NCBI RefSeq assembly: GCF_900100545.1
Contig: NZ_FNDP01000020.1
Location: 1-53,168, forward strand
Reading direction: 5' to 3'
Length of the DNA stretch: 53,168 bases
Source of the DNA: Pseudobutyrivibrio sp. 49
Lineage (GTDB): Bacteria > Bacillota > Clostridia > Lachnospirales > Lachnospiraceae
Shown here piece after piece: positions 7,921-17,806 of this stretch (its first letter is position 1; each line of letters begins with the position of its first letter). Position numbers and translations under genes: made by a program. The notes beneath the pieces are model-generated. The model was not told the origin of the DNA. It did no database searches and was given only the letters and a program-made list of their open reading frames with translations.

Positions 7921-10900
7921 CTATCCAAATAGTCTTTTAAGAATAGACTGTATTGTATGGAGTCTGTATGTTGTGGAAATTTTACCTGTGTAATTGCCAC
8001 CCTTCTTTGCAGTAGCTGTAACTCTAATTACGGTGTCTTCAGTAATCATATCCTTTTTACCGACAGCCTCGCCTGCTTTTCTCTTAACATTTTTGCCCGA
8101 TACTTTAACTGTAGTATCTTTCTCATACGAATATTTAAAATCGTTGTTGAAGTCTATTCCTGGTAACAGGAAACCTCCCTGATCTGTCAAAACTACAATC
8201 GTTCCATAGAATGGTGTTAAGCCTATATCAATCATATCTGTAGCGATGATGTTAGCTTTATTGATATTTCTTTCTGTAATTTTGAATTCTTCAGTATAGG
8301 TTCCTTTGTACTTACCCTTACCCCTTACTGTAACTGTTGGCTTATTCTTGCCACCAACCTTAGTGTTATTCTTGTATGTAACTGTATAATCTGTACCTTC
8401 AACAAGCTTTGTAGTAGTACCATCAGCATTTGTGAAAGTAGCTGTTACCTTTGGCTTTGCACCGTTTCTATTGTACTCAACTGACTTTTCACAAGTTACA
8501 ACAAAACGATTATCGGCATTTTCTGCAACATCATATGCTTTAATTTTAAATGCCAGCTTTGTTGTACCTGTATATCCACTTTCTGGAATTCCTGTGATAA
8601 CCACATATCCTGTACCGATTTCCTCGTTGGTCTCGTATGATAATGTGTAATGTACTCCCTCTACAAGAACTTTTTCACCATCCATTACTACTGGCTTTGG
8701 TGCTATTTCACTTCCAACATACTCAAAATCAGGAAGTTTACCTATTGAGAGCTTTGCAACAGGTATTTCTTGATTTGGCTTCTCCTCAGTAACAAATGTA
8801 TTACCATTTTCCAGCGCATATCTTTCTGCAACTGAGCCAACGTAACCATGGATGATTGTAGCTGAAGGTATTGCTTGCTCTTCGATAGTTTCTACTGTAT
8901 CTGTAATATAAAGTTCCTTCAAAGAACTATCCCAAAATGCATGATCACGAATAGTTTTTAGATTATTTGGCAGGGTTATATCCTTAAGATTGCTACAACC
9001 AAAAAATGCATATGAGTCTATTTGAGTCATACTATTTGGTAAATTAACGTTCTCTAATGATTCACAACTTGCAAATATGCTATTTGTAGTTCTTGTACAT
9101 CCATCTTCAAAAGTTGCCTCATAAATATTAGAACCTTCAAAAGGACCCTCGTTTTGAGGTGCCGGCAGATTGTTTTGTTCTGAATCATCACCACAATTTA
9201 CTAGCGATTTAGGAATGTTAATCTTCGTAAGTTTACCGCAACCTTCAAAAGCATATAGTCCTATATACTCTATCCCTTTTGGAAGTACTATATCAGATAA
9301 ACTACCACAGTTCCTAAAGGCATACATCTCGATTCTCTTTAGTGAATCAGGAAATGCAATAGATTCTAATTTGTCACAATATTCAAATGCAAGTTGCCCA
9401 ATGTATTTTAAAGATTTCGAAAGCTTTATTTCTTCTATGTCACATCTCATAAATGTACCATCATCTATTCCTGTTACAGAGTCAGGGAGTTGAATATTTG
9501 ATATTTTGCAATAAGCAAAAGCGCCACCCCCTATAGATGTTATAGTATATGGTATTTCTATGTTATTTACGCTTCGGTTACAACATAATAAGTCTGGTAT
9601 TCGAGTACTTCCTTCTTCAAATGAAATCGTACCAACTGAACATAAAAAGGAACCATATTTTTCACCTGGTACAACCATCAAATTTTCTAAAAAATCACCA
9701 CCATAGTCTTTTATCCTTCCGGCAGTTTTCATAGTTTTTGGTATAGTAACCTGTTCCAGATGAGGCCATATGCTTGCATAATCTGCCTCTTCAAGCTTTC
9801 CCAAATCTATGCTTTTCAAATTAGGACAAGTTATTGCACTGGTATCTAAAGATTTCACAGTATCTGAAAAAACTATTCTTTCAACTTCATCACTCTCGAG
9901 CGCATACTCAGAAATGCTTACCACTCCATCTGGAATATAGACAACCTTATCATGTCCATTATACTTATGTAATACATCACCCCATATTTCAAACTCAGGT
10001 TTGATAACAACAAATTTATTACCATGACGATCTGCATATCTTTCAGCAGCTGTGCCTTCATAACCATGGATGACTGTGCTTGATGGTATTGCATAGTGCT
10101 CAATAGATTCAACTTTATCAGAAATATATATATCTTCCAAACCACTTTCTAAAAATGCATCACCTCTTATAGTCTTTATATTATCCGGTATCTCTATATT
10201 CTTAAGATTACTACAACCATAAAATGCAAATGGATCTATTTGGGTCATAGAATCTGGTATGTTAACCTTCTCTAACAATTTGCAACTTGCAAAAATGCTT
10301 TCTGAAGTACGTGTACATCCATCTTCAAAACTTGCAACCTTCACACCAGAATAAGAAAATGGACCGTATTCGTTTTTCATTGCTTCAGTGTTTTGTTCTG
10401 ATTCATCGTCTCCATTTGCCAACGACTTAGGAATTGTTATATTTGTGAGACTTTTGCAGCCATGAAAAGCATACTCACCCAAGTATACTAATCTTTTTGG
10501 TAATACTACATCAGATAGATTTCTGCAACTCATAAACGCATCGTATTCTATCCTTGTTATTGAATCCGGAAGAGTGATAGATTCTAAATCACTACAGCCC
10601 TCAAACGCACTTCTGCAAATGGTTTTTACAGATTTTGGAAGTTTTACATCTTTTAAGGAGTGGCAATTAATAAATGCACCAACATTTATTTCTGTCATAG
10701 AATCTGGCAATTCTACGCTTGTTATTTCGCAACTTGCGAATGCTCCAGTCCCTATAGATTTTACAGTATCTGGTATCACTACTTTTTTTATATCCCTGTT
10801 GCAGCATACAAAATCAGGAATATTGGTACAGCCTTCTTCAAATATAACTGTATCAGTTGCACCTAAGAATGAACCCTCTTCTGGTGTTTCATATACATAC

Positions 10901-12378
10901 CTCAATGCACCAAAACTAAATTCATTAAATTCATTTATCTGTCCACCAACCACTAAAGTTTTAGGTATAGTGACTTCGTCCAAATGAGATGTTATGCTTG
11001 CATTTGAAGCTCGTTCCAGCCTTCCTAAATCTATGCTTTTCAGATTAGGACAAGTTATTGCATGGAAATCTAAAGACTTTACTGTATCAGAAAGGATTAT
11101 TCTTTCAACTTCATCACTATCGATAGCATCTGAAGCAATTCGTGTTACTCCTTCTGGTATATAAACGACCTTATCATGTCCATTATATTTTTGTAACACA
11201 CCATTGGCTGTCTTAAAACCTCTTGGCTTTCCTAAATAAAATTCATTTCCATTTTCTTTTGCATATCTTTCAGCTTCTGAGTTTGCTTCACCATAAATGG
11301 AGATGTATGAAGGTATAGCTTCATTACCAATTTTTTCTACTGTATTAGGTATGTAAATCTCCTCTAAACCAGAACCCCTAAATGCATAATCACCTATACT
11401 TACTAACGAATCTGGCAATGTAATTTTCTTTAATGCTCCACATTCAGAAAACGCATAAACACCTATGCTTTTTAAAGAGTTTGAAAGTTTTACTTCCTCT
11501 AATGGTCCACATCCATAAAAAGCAACATCCTCTATCTCTGTTATAGAGTCTGGCAGACTTACTTTTGAAATCTCGCAGTAAGCAAAAGCAGCATATCCTA
11601 CACTTGTTACAGAATCTGGTATTTCTACTTTCCCCACTCTCCTGTTACAGCAAAGAAAATCCTCTATCTTAGTACAACCTTCCTCTAATGTAACTATATC
11701 TGCTGAATTAAAGAATGAACCATCATCTCTACCTGGTCTTATGTCTACACCCGTTTCATCATAGTCATAATTAGCATCTCCAGCTTTTCTTAATGTTTTT
11801 GGTATAGTGATGTGACCCACATGCGCTGTAATACTAAGGTATGAAGCCTCTTCCAACTTTCCTAAATCTATACTTTTCATATTAGGACAACATATTACAT
11901 GGGTTTCCAAATATTTTAATGAATCTGGAAAAACTATTCTTTCTATTTCATCGCTTCTGATTGCCGATATTTCAATACGTGTCACTCCATCTGGAATATA
12001 TACAACCTTATCATGCCCATTATATTGATATAATGTCCCTCCTCTTATTACGAACTCTTCATCATCGTCATCATCATCCCAATCAGAGTCTTCATCTGCT
12101 GATAAATTAATCTCTTCTAAGTCATCTGATTTTTTTGACTTAGTATCCAATTCATCCTGAAGAACAACTTCCTCACTAACCACCTCTTCATTTTCAACTA
12201 GTTCTTCGTCTTCCTCTTTAACTACCTCCTCTACTTCATCAATTTCCTTTATCACACTGTCTTCTGTCTCTTCAATCAAGTTCCCCGCTTCTTTCGCCAT
12301 GACAATCTGCGATGAATTCCCCAATATCATACTTGCGCACATTGCCATAACAATACACCTTTTTAGACCCTCTTTCAT
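7921..12378 (-). CDS. Giant secreted BspA-like leucine-rich-repeat protein with a triplicated module
   Basis: 1,485 residues. The ATG at 12378 is used because AAGGAGGGG lies 3-5 bases upstream; the longer frame adds ten unsupported residues. A signal peptide ends near VMAKEA and a very acidic linker runs to about residue 110. Three homologous modules follow (about 110-386, 386-796, 796-1196). Each opens with YNGHDKVVYIPDGVTRI-like sequence, continues with LRR_5 (BspA) repeats of the type IPDSVTSVGYAAFAYC, and closes with an IPS...YG..AERYA..NGN cap. Each also carries a CCNR motif in a fixed place. The last 290 residues are two immunoglobulin-like stretches and an end domain (IQSILKRLFG) shared with the neighbouring gene. 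No sortase motif or membrane anchor is seen. Such proteins are usually surface adhesins; the ligand is unknown. Confidence 0.88.
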   Translation of the reverse strand: MKEGLKRCIVMAMCASMILGNSSQIVMAKEAGNLIEETEDSVIKEIDEVEEVVKEEDEELVENEEVVSEEVVLQDELDTKSKKSDDLEEINLSADEDSDWDDDDDDEEFVIRGGTLYQYNGHDKVVYIPDGVTRIEISAIRSDEIERIVFPDSLKYLETHVICCPNMKSIDLGKLEEASYLSITAHVGHITIPKTLRKAGDANYDYDETGVDIRPGRDDGSFFNSADIVTLEEGCTKIEDFLCCNRRVGKVEIPDSVTSVGYAAFAYCEISKVSLPDSITEIEDVAFYGCGPLEEVKLSNSLKSIGVYAFSECGALKKITLPDSLVSIGDYAFRGSGLEEIYIPNTVEKIGNEAIPSYISIYGEANSEAERYAKENGNEFYLGKPRGFKTANGVLQKYNGHDKVVYIPEGVTRIASDAIDSDEVERIILSDTVKSLDFHAITCPNLKSIDLGRLERASNASITSHLDEVTIPKTLVVGGQINEFNEFSFGALRYVYETPEEGSFLGATDTVIFEEGCTNIPDFVCCNRDIKKVVIPDTVKSIGTGAFASCEITSVELPDSMTEINVGAFINCHSLKDVKLPKSVKTICRSAFEGCSDLESITLPDSITRIEYDAFMSCRNLSDVVLPKRLVYLGEYAFHGCKSLTNITIPKSLANGDDESEQNTEAMKNEYGPFSYSGVKVASFEDGCTRTSESIFASCKLLEKVNIPDSMTQIDPFAFYGCSNLKNIEIPDNIKTIRGDAFLESGLEDIYISDKVESIEHYAIPSSTVIHGYEGTAAERYADRHGNKFVVIKPEFEIWGDVLHKYNGHDKVVYIPDGVVSISEYALESDEVERIVFSDTVKSLDTSAITCPNLKSIDLGKLEEADYASIWPHLEQVTIPKTMKTAGRIKDYGGDFLENLMVVPGEKYGSFLCSVGTISFEEGSTRIPDLLCCNRSVNNIEIPYTITSIGGGAFAYCKISNIQLPDSVTGIDDGTFMRCDIEEIKLSKSLKYIGQLAFEYCDKLESIAFPDSLKRIEMYAFRNCGSLSDIVLPKGIEYIGLYAFEGCGKLTKINIPKSLVNCGDDSEQNNLPAPQNEGPFEGSNIYEATFEDGCTRTTNSIFASCESLENVNLPNSMTQIDSYAFFGCSNLKDITLPNNLKTIRDHAFWDSSLKELYITDTVETIEEQAIPSATIIHGYVGSVAERYALENGNTFVTEEKPNQEIPVAKLSIGKLPDFEYVGSEIAPKPVVMDGEKVLVEGVHYTLSYETNEEIGTGYVVITGIPESGYTGTTKLAFKIKAYDVAENADNRFVVTCEKSVEYNRNGAKPKVTATFTNADGTTTKLVEGTDYTVTYKNNTKVGGKNKPTVTVRGKGKYKGTYTEEFKITERNINKANIIATDMIDIGLTPFYGTIVVLTDQGGFLLPGIDFNNDFKYSYEKDTTVKVSGKNVKRKAGEAVGKKDMITEDTVIRVTATAKKGGNYTGKISTTYRLHTIQSILKRLFG

Positions 12379-12522
12379 ATACCCCTCCTTTCTAAGGATT
12401 ATCAACATATAGGTTCCCTGATAATAAATACCACAAAATATATTGTGCCAATTTATCCACAGGCAGCCTGTATTTGTCTGTTATTATATATTATAACTAT
12501 ACTGTTGTATATACATTTTCGC

Positions 12523-12562
12523 AGTCAAAAAGGAGAGGTATTCTTCCCTCTCCTTCTTGACT
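12523..12562 (-). terminator. Terminator of the second LRR gene
   Basis: Minus-strand stem GGAGAGG/CCTCTCC, extended by outer AGTCAA/TTGACT pairing, followed by TTTTTGACT. The core resembles the hairpin at 7875-7897. It lies 15 bases past the stop at 12577. The 145 bases between this hairpin and the next gene are AT-rich and could hold a promoter, but none is convincing. Confidence 0.8.
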
Positions 12563-12576
12563 GTATTATTCTATTT

Positions 12577-15500
12577 TTACTTAAATATTCCTTCAAAAAT
12601 TGATTGTATAGAATATAGTCTATAAGTTGTCGAAACAGAACCAGTATACTTTCCTTGTTTTTTAGCTATAGCCTTTACTCTTATCAATGTGCCTGCAGGA
12701 ATTACATCCTTTGCGCCGATAGCATCTCCTGCATTTCTCTTTACAGTTTTTCCAGCCACTTTCACATTAGTATTATTCTCGTATGTATACTGTAATGCTC
12801 TTTCGTAATCTCTGCCAGGTAATAAGTATCCATGCTCGTCTGAAAGAACCACTACTGTTTTATAACTATTAGGTAAAGAAACATGAATCCTATTACTTGC
12901 AGTTATCCTTACTTTACTAAGACTCTTCCCAATTATGGTATATTCAAAAGATCTTTTTCCTGAATAATTGCCCTTTCCTTCAACAGTTACTATTGGTGTT
13001 TCCTTGCTACCAACTACTGTGTTATTTTTATAACTCAAAATATAATCTGTTTCCTCTTTAAGATTTACCATTGTTCCATCTGCATTCTTAAAGGTAACTG
13101 TTACTTTTGGTTTTGCACCAGCTTCATCAAACTCTGCTTCTTTAGAACATTTTACAATAAAACGCTCCCCCACGTTTGTACTGATGTCAAATGGAAGAAT
13201 ATTAAAACTAACCTTCCTTGAATCTGTATATCCGTTTTCAGGATTTCCTGAAATTATTACATAACCAGTTCCAACGTTTTTATTTGATTCATATGACAAA
13301 GAATAATGTTTTTCTGCTTCAAGAATTGTTTTCCCATCCTTTACAGCCGGAATAGGTGTAATGTCAGTGCCCATATATTGATAGTCATTTACATCTTCTA
13401 CAGTAAGATCCATTATTGATTTACATGTCTGTTTAGCATCAGGATCGACCACGCTAACAACTTTGAATCCATATGATGTGCCACTTTCATCGCTCACTAA
13501 TCTCACTCTTACAACATTTCCTGGCACTTCAATTGTTTTGTCTGCAAGCTCTTTCCCTGTATAGGTACCAACAATATTCTTATCTACGTCTTCAACATAT
13601 AAATAATCAAATTCTTCTTCCACTTCCGATTCATGAGAAAATGTTACTAATAATCTTCTTGAATCTGGTAAAGAATATTCCCAAATATCATTACTTTCAT
13701 CACCATACCCATGGGCAGACTGAAAATCATCCAAATTGCTTATCTGGTAATAGTTCGAAACTACATTTACTTTACACTCCGCAGTTCCCTTTCCTTCGGC
13801 AGCTTTTGCTATAATTTTTGCAGAACCTTTTGAAATTGCATGCACTATACCATTTTCATCCACTGTGGCTACTAATGGATTATCAGACTTCCAAATTAAT
13901 TTAACGTTCTTTGGATTAGTAGTCGCTTTTAAAGCAATATCATCGCCACCATCTAGTGAAATCTCATTTTTCTCGAATTTTATTTCTGCCACATCGTTAA
14001 CAACAGTAACATTAATACTTTTTACTATTTTACCAACCTTTACTTTTATTATTGCAGTACCCAGGCCAACTCCTGTCATAACTCCATTAGAATCTATTTT
14101 TACAACAGATTCATTTGATGATTTAAAAAATGGAACATCTGAACATCCCACTGGAGTTATCTCAATTCTCATTTTCTTTGATTGGTTGTACTTAATAACC
14201 TCTTTATCAGACTCAAAACAAAAGTCTTTAGCTGCCACATACTCAAGTGGTATAAATTTATAATAATCTAATTGATCCTTTATTTTTTCAAAAAATATAC
14301 TATCCCTATATGCATAAATTGTAGTGTCGTTTGGAAAAAATTGAAACACATCATCATAATCTGGATTATTTCCATCATATACTGTTTCCTTACCCCTGAC
14401 GGTCAATGTTTTCAAGCTTGATATCCTAAGAGCGTTTTCTCCAATCTTTTTCACATAGGCTGAAATTTCAAGATTTTCAATTCCTGTACCTTCAAATGCA
14501 TACGGACCAATCTCAGTAACAGTATCTGGAATCTTTATTTCTTTTATTGAATTACAACCATAAAATAATCCATATGGAATAGTTTTAAGACCTTCTTCTA
14601 AAACAATATTTTTTAGACCTGAACAACCACGAAATGGTCCATCAACATACGTATCACCCCATCTATGAAACTTAGCACCGGAAACTGTTAAGGTATTAGG
14701 GATTTTTATATCTTCTATTTTTTTACATCTAGAAAAAGCATCCCCACCAATTTCATATAAATTTTCTGGAAGAATCAATTGTTTAATATTTGTGCAACCA
14801 CTAAACGCACTATCTCCTATTATGGTTACAGAATTTGGTATCGTAACATTCTCTATACCAGTACAATATAGAAAAATATTATCTGGTATAACGCTTATTC
14901 CTTCTTCGAAAGACACATTTTTCAAATTTTTGCATTCACTAAAAGGAGAAAGATTATCATAATAAAAACTGCTATCATCATCTCTTATAAAAACATGCGC
15001 TTTTTCTAATGATTTAGGAATACTGACATTATCTAGTTTATTGCATGCAAAAAAAGCTCCACCCCCAATTTCTTTTATATTTTTAGAAATTCTTATTTTT
15101 TCAAGATTTTTACATTCCTGAAAAGCAAATTCACCTATACTTGTAACAGAATCAGGAATGATAATTTCCTTAAGATTACACTGTCTAAATGCATATGAAT
15201 CTATCTTTTTTAAGCTTTCTGGTAGTTCCACCTCAGTCAAACTCGAACAACAAAAAGCCCCTCTTTGTATTTCAGTTACTGTATCAGGTATTTTCACCGA
15301 CCTAACTCCTGTAAAGCTCAGCACTCCCTCTGGTATTGTCGTTATACCCTCTTCGAAAGTCACTTCTTCTAAACCATAGTTAAAACCACCATGAGTATAT
15401 GGATGTCCGGTACTTGGATAATACATCGACTCGCAATCTACATGTCGTAAAGTTTTTGGAATCTTGATTTTACTTAAGGAACAAGCATAAAAAGCATCGC

Positions 15501-16062
15501 CACCTAGTCTTTCTACCTTATTCAAATCTACATGTTCCAATTTATTACAATCATTAAACGCGAAGCTTTCGATTTCTTTAACAGAATCAGATAAAAAAAC
15601 CTTCTCTATATTACTTTGAAAAAAACAGCCTCCACCAATCTTTGTTACGCCTTCTGGAATGAAAACATCTTTATCATCACCTTTATATTTTGTTAACACT
15701 CCATTATTAATTTCAAAGTCACCATCATCCGCTCCATCAACATCTTCCGAATTAGATTTATCTTCGGAATCTATCTCCGAAGTATTCTCTTCCTTTTCAT
15801 CTGACGTATTTGTTATTGCATCTATTCCGTCTTTGTCTTCTTTTGTATCATGCTTTTCCAAATTACTTATTGCTTCATTCTTTTCAGAATCATCTTTCTG
15901 GATAGTCGCTTTTTCTATATCATCGAATTCCCTACCCAAGCTTTCATCTGTTTGGTCAACTACCCCCATCACTTCTTGTGCCATAACAAATTGTGTTGGA
16001 CTTTCTATAAAAATCACAGAACACAGTGTTATGGCTAAACATTTTTTTAGTACTTTTACCAT
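12577..16062 (-). CDS. Secreted BspA-like LRR protein with Big_2 and CUB-like domains
   Basis: 1,161 residues; AGGGAGG lies 8 bases before the ATG. Order: signal peptide ending near VMAQEV; acidic Ser/Asp/Glu linker to about residue 115; LRR_5 repeats to about 605, marked by IPDSVTSIGEFAFQECKNL-type units; two Big_2-like domains (about 612-760, with VATVDENGIVHAISKGSA); a CUB-like domain (about 765-850, with EFDYLYVEDVDKNIVGTYTG); then the same C-terminal region as in the 7921-12378 protein, ending IQSIFEGIFK. There is no sortase motif or transmembrane anchor. It is probably a surface adhesin or carbohydrate-binding protein. It is divergent from the DUF4317 gene and has its own promoter candidate. 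The function is inferred from architecture only. Confidence 0.87.
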   Translation of the reverse strand: MVKVLKKCLAITLCSVIFIESPTQFVMAQEVMGVVDQTDESLGREFDDIEKATIQKDDSEKNEAISNLEKHDTKEDKDGIDAITNTSDEKEENTSEIDSEDKSNSEDVDGADDGDFEINNGVLTKYKGDDKDVFIPEGVTKIGGGCFFQSNIEKVFLSDSVKEIESFAFNDCNKLEHVDLNKVERLGGDAFYACSLSKIKIPKTLRHVDCESMYYPSTGHPYTHGGFNYGLEEVTFEEGITTIPEGVLSFTGVRSVKIPDTVTEIQRGAFCCSSLTEVELPESLKKIDSYAFRQCNLKEIIIPDSVTSIGEFAFQECKNLEKIRISKNIKEIGGGAFFACNKLDNVSIPKSLEKAHVFIRDDDSSFYYDNLSPFSECKNLKNVSFEEGISVIPDNIFLYCTGIENVTIPNSVTIIGDSAFSGCTNIKQLILPENLYEIGGDAFSRCKKIEDIKIPNTLTVSGAKFHRWGDTYVDGPFRGCSGLKNIVLEEGLKTIPYGLFYGCNSIKEIKIPDTVTEIGPYAFEGTGIENLEISAYVKKIGENALRISSLKTLTVRGKETVYDGNNPDYDDVFQFFPNDTTIYAYRDSIFFEKIKDQLDYYKFIPLEYVAAKDFCFESDKEVIKYNQSKKMRIEITPVGCSDVPFFKSSNESVVKIDSNGVMTGVGLGTAIIKVKVGKIVKSINVTVVNDVAEIKFEKNEISLDGGDDIALKATTNPKNVKLIWKSDNPLVATVDENGIVHAISKGSAKIIAKAAEGKGTAECKVNVVSNYYQISNLDDFQSAHGYGDESNDIWEYSLPDSRRLLVTFSHESEVEEEFDYLYVEDVDKNIVGTYTGKELADKTIEVPGNVVRVRLVSDESGTSYGFKVVSVVDPDAKQTCKSIMDLTVEDVNDYQYMGTDITPIPAVKDGKTILEAEKHYSLSYESNKNVGTGYVIISGNPENGYTDSRKVSFNILPFDISTNVGERFIVKCSKEAEFDEAGAKPKVTVTFKNADGTMVNLKEETDYILSYKNNTVVGSKETPIVTVEGKGNYSGKRSFEYTIIGKSLSKVRITASNRIHVSLPNSYKTVVVLSDEHGYLLPGRDYERALQYTYENNTNVKVAGKTVKRNAGDAIGAKDVIPAGTLIRVKAIAKKQGKYTGSVSTTYRLYSIQSIFEGIFK

Positions 16063-16102
16063 AAATAGCCTCCCTCATTATTATTTACTTACACATACCT
16101 TG

Positions 16103-16130
16103 TATATAATCCTCACAGCTATTCGTTCAA
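16103..16130 (-). promoter_or_regulatory. Candidate promoter of the second LRR gene
   Basis: TTGAAC (16125-16130), 16-base spacer, TATATA (16103-16108) on the minus strand, about 40 bases upstream of the ATG. Confidence 0.55.
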
Positions 16131-16215
16131 CGGATATAACAACTATTTATGTATAAGCATGTTTTATTATACGCCGCGACTTATATTGTGTATATATATT
16201 TCCTAGTTTTCATCC

Positions 16216-16244
16216 TTGCGAAGTTATTTTTTCAAACTTATAAT
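16216..16244 (+). promoter_or_regulatory. Promoter of the DUF4317 gene
   Basis: TTGCGA (16216-16221), 17-base spacer, TATAAT (16239-16244), with the ATG 38 bases beyond the -10 box. Confidence 0.75.
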
Positions 16245-16281
16245 ATAAATCGCAGCAAAAATATTAGGAGACACTTTTTAT

Positions 16282-17505
16282 ATGAATAAAAAAGAAATAA
16301 ATGAAATAAAACGACGCTTTAAAAAGGATTCCTGCAACTTTGACAAGATGGTAGGTTGCTATGTAGATGCTAATAAGGAAATGGTTCTCACTTTTAAGGA
16401 GACCTTCCTTAATCTTGAGGATGAAGAATTCCACAAGTATCTTGAAATTGCAAATAAGTCACTTTCAGGTACTGTTGGAAACAACCTTCTTGAGCTTCCA
16501 TTTGACCCAGAATCTGAAATAGAAGGAAGCGGTCACGACCTTCTAATGAGACTTCGTGAAAGTCGTCTTCAGGATGAGAAGCTTCTTATTGAGTATTACA
16601 ACAGAATCATCGAGTCTTATGACTTTGTCGGGAACTATCTTATCCTTCTCTATCACGATACTTACGATATTCCTATGAAGACTTCAGATGAGCTTACACT
16701 TGATGAGTCAGAGGAAGTATACGATTACATAATCTGCGCTATCTGCCCAGTTGCTCTTTCTAAGCCAGGTCTTGGATATCGTGAAGATGAAAACAGAATC
16801 GGTGCCCGTATCCGTGACTGGGTTGTAGGTCCTGTAGACACAGCCTTCACATTCCCCTGCTTCTCAGAGCGTACTACTGATTTACATGCTTGTCTTGCTT
16901 ACACTAAGAATACAAAAGAGCCACATGTAGAGTTCTGGGAGAACTGCATCGGTTGCGGCACAAAGAAGACTTCTACTCAGAAGAAGAACGCTTTTAACAA
17001 CATTATTGATCAGGCTCTTGGCGAAGAGACAGATGAAACTATCGAGACAAAGCTTGATATTCAGCAGAACCTTTCTGATTTCATCACTGTTGAGACAGAG
17101 CGTCTTGGTCAGGATGAGCCTATTATCTTAGAGCCACAGGATGTTGCAAATATCCTTACAGACTCTGGTCTTTCTGATATGAAGGTTGAAAAGATTCAGG
17201 CTAAGTTTGAAAATTACTTCGAGGAGCAGCTTCCACTTGCTGAGGAAATCCTTGATGAGAAGGCTCTTAAGAATAACGAGCTTCGTGTAGAAAAGAACGT
17301 ACTTAAGGAACGTGTAGTTGATCTTACAAAGCAGCTCAAGGAAGCTACTGGTATCACAGAAGAAGGCAAGCCTGCTGACATCGTTGTAAAGGTTTCAGAG
17401 GACAAGGCTGCCACAGTTACTACTGCTTATGTAGATGGCAAGAAATGCGTCTGCGTACCAATCGAACCAGATGAAGTATTGTTCTTGAATGGAGAACAAA
17501 TTTAA
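16282..17505 (+). CDS. DUF4317 family protein
   Basis: A 407-residue cytoplasmic protein of unknown function. The N-terminus (MNKKEINEIKRRF, then FDKMVGCYVDANKE) and the central stretches GYREDENRIGARIRDWVVGP and CIGCGTKKT are those of DUF4317, a family I know from Clostridia. From about residue 230 the protein is acidic and helical, with a Gln/Lys-rich coiled-coil stretch near 325-350. AGGAG lies 11 bases before the ATG. Unlike its LRR neighbours it has a codon pattern of a well-expressed gene (many CTT, ATC, AAG). It is a single-gene unit on the plus strand with its own promoter, and a long structured element follows its stop codon. Confidence 0.9.
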   Translation: MNKKEINEIKRRFKKDSCNFDKMVGCYVDANKEMVLTFKETFLNLEDEEFHKYLEIANKSLSGTVGNNLLELPFDPESEIEGSGHDLLMRLRESRLQDEKLLIEYYNRIIESYDFVGNYLILLYHDTYDIPMKTSDELTLDESEEVYDYIICAICPVALSKPGLGYREDENRIGARIRDWVVGPVDTAFTFPCFSERTTDLHACLAYTKNTKEPHVEFWENCIGCGTKKTSTQKKNAFNNIIDQALGEETDETIETKLDIQQNLSDFITVETERLGQDEPIILEPQDVANILTDSGLSDMKVEKIQAKFENYFEEQLPLAEEILDEKALKNNELRVEKNVLKERVVDLTKQLKEATGITEEGKPADIVVKVSEDKAATVTTAYVDGKKCVCVPIEPDEVLFLNGEQI

Positions 17506-17525
17506 GAATATAGAAAAACTAAAGT

Positions 17526-17624
17526 GAGCCAAACTGTAGGCATCAAGCTCTAATAATTCTCAAGCGAAGCTTTCTCCAGCTGAGCGGAGAATTCATTAGG
17601 CTTGTAGCCGTAACAGTTTGGCTC
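17526..17624 (-). ncRNA. Long structured element, copy 1
   Basis: A 99-base element closed by a perfect 12-bp stem (GAGCCAAACTGT/ACAGTTTGGCTC). Inside are stacked helices: GGC/GCC, CAAGC/GCTTG, CTAAT/ATTAG and ATTCTC/GAGAAT, then a 25-base terminal region. It is homologous to the element at 37139-37230, which lies in the opposite orientation. Blocks shared in this minus-strand reading include CTGTTAC, ACAAGC, CCGCTC, CTG, TCGCT, AGCTTG and CTACAG. The minus strand is preferred because both copies are then followed by T-rich sequence (here ACTTTAGTTTTTC), but plus is possible. It may be a complex terminator, a small RNA or a mobile palindromic repeat. Confidence 0.65.
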
Positions 17625-17629
17625 TTATA

Positions 17630-17806
17630 TTATACCAACTCTTCAAGTTCCTTAATAATCTCTCCCATCTTAGCAAGAGCTGCCTCGATTGTAGCTGGTG
17701 TAGTAAGGTCTACGCCGGCAATCTTGAGAAGCTCAACAGGAGCATCTGTGCAACCTGAAGATAAGAACTTCTTGTAACGCTCTACAGCTAGTGCGCCATT
17801 TTTGAC
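17630..17806 (-). pseudogene. 3' remnant of a second oligoendopeptidase F gene
   Basis: The last 55 or so codons of a PepF paralogue, in frame to a TAA at 17630-17632. It reads NGALAVERYKKFLSSGCTD and onward to IIKELEELV. Over about 148 bases it differs from the intact pepF (19827-21623) at roughly 20 positions by eye, and it has independent differences such as ALAVER for EPAVAR, so it is a diverged copy rather than a recent duplication. Everything upstream of this is lost; homology stops near 17800-17806, where the 5' part of a BspA-like gene begins. No start codon or ribosome site serves it. Confidence 0.85.
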
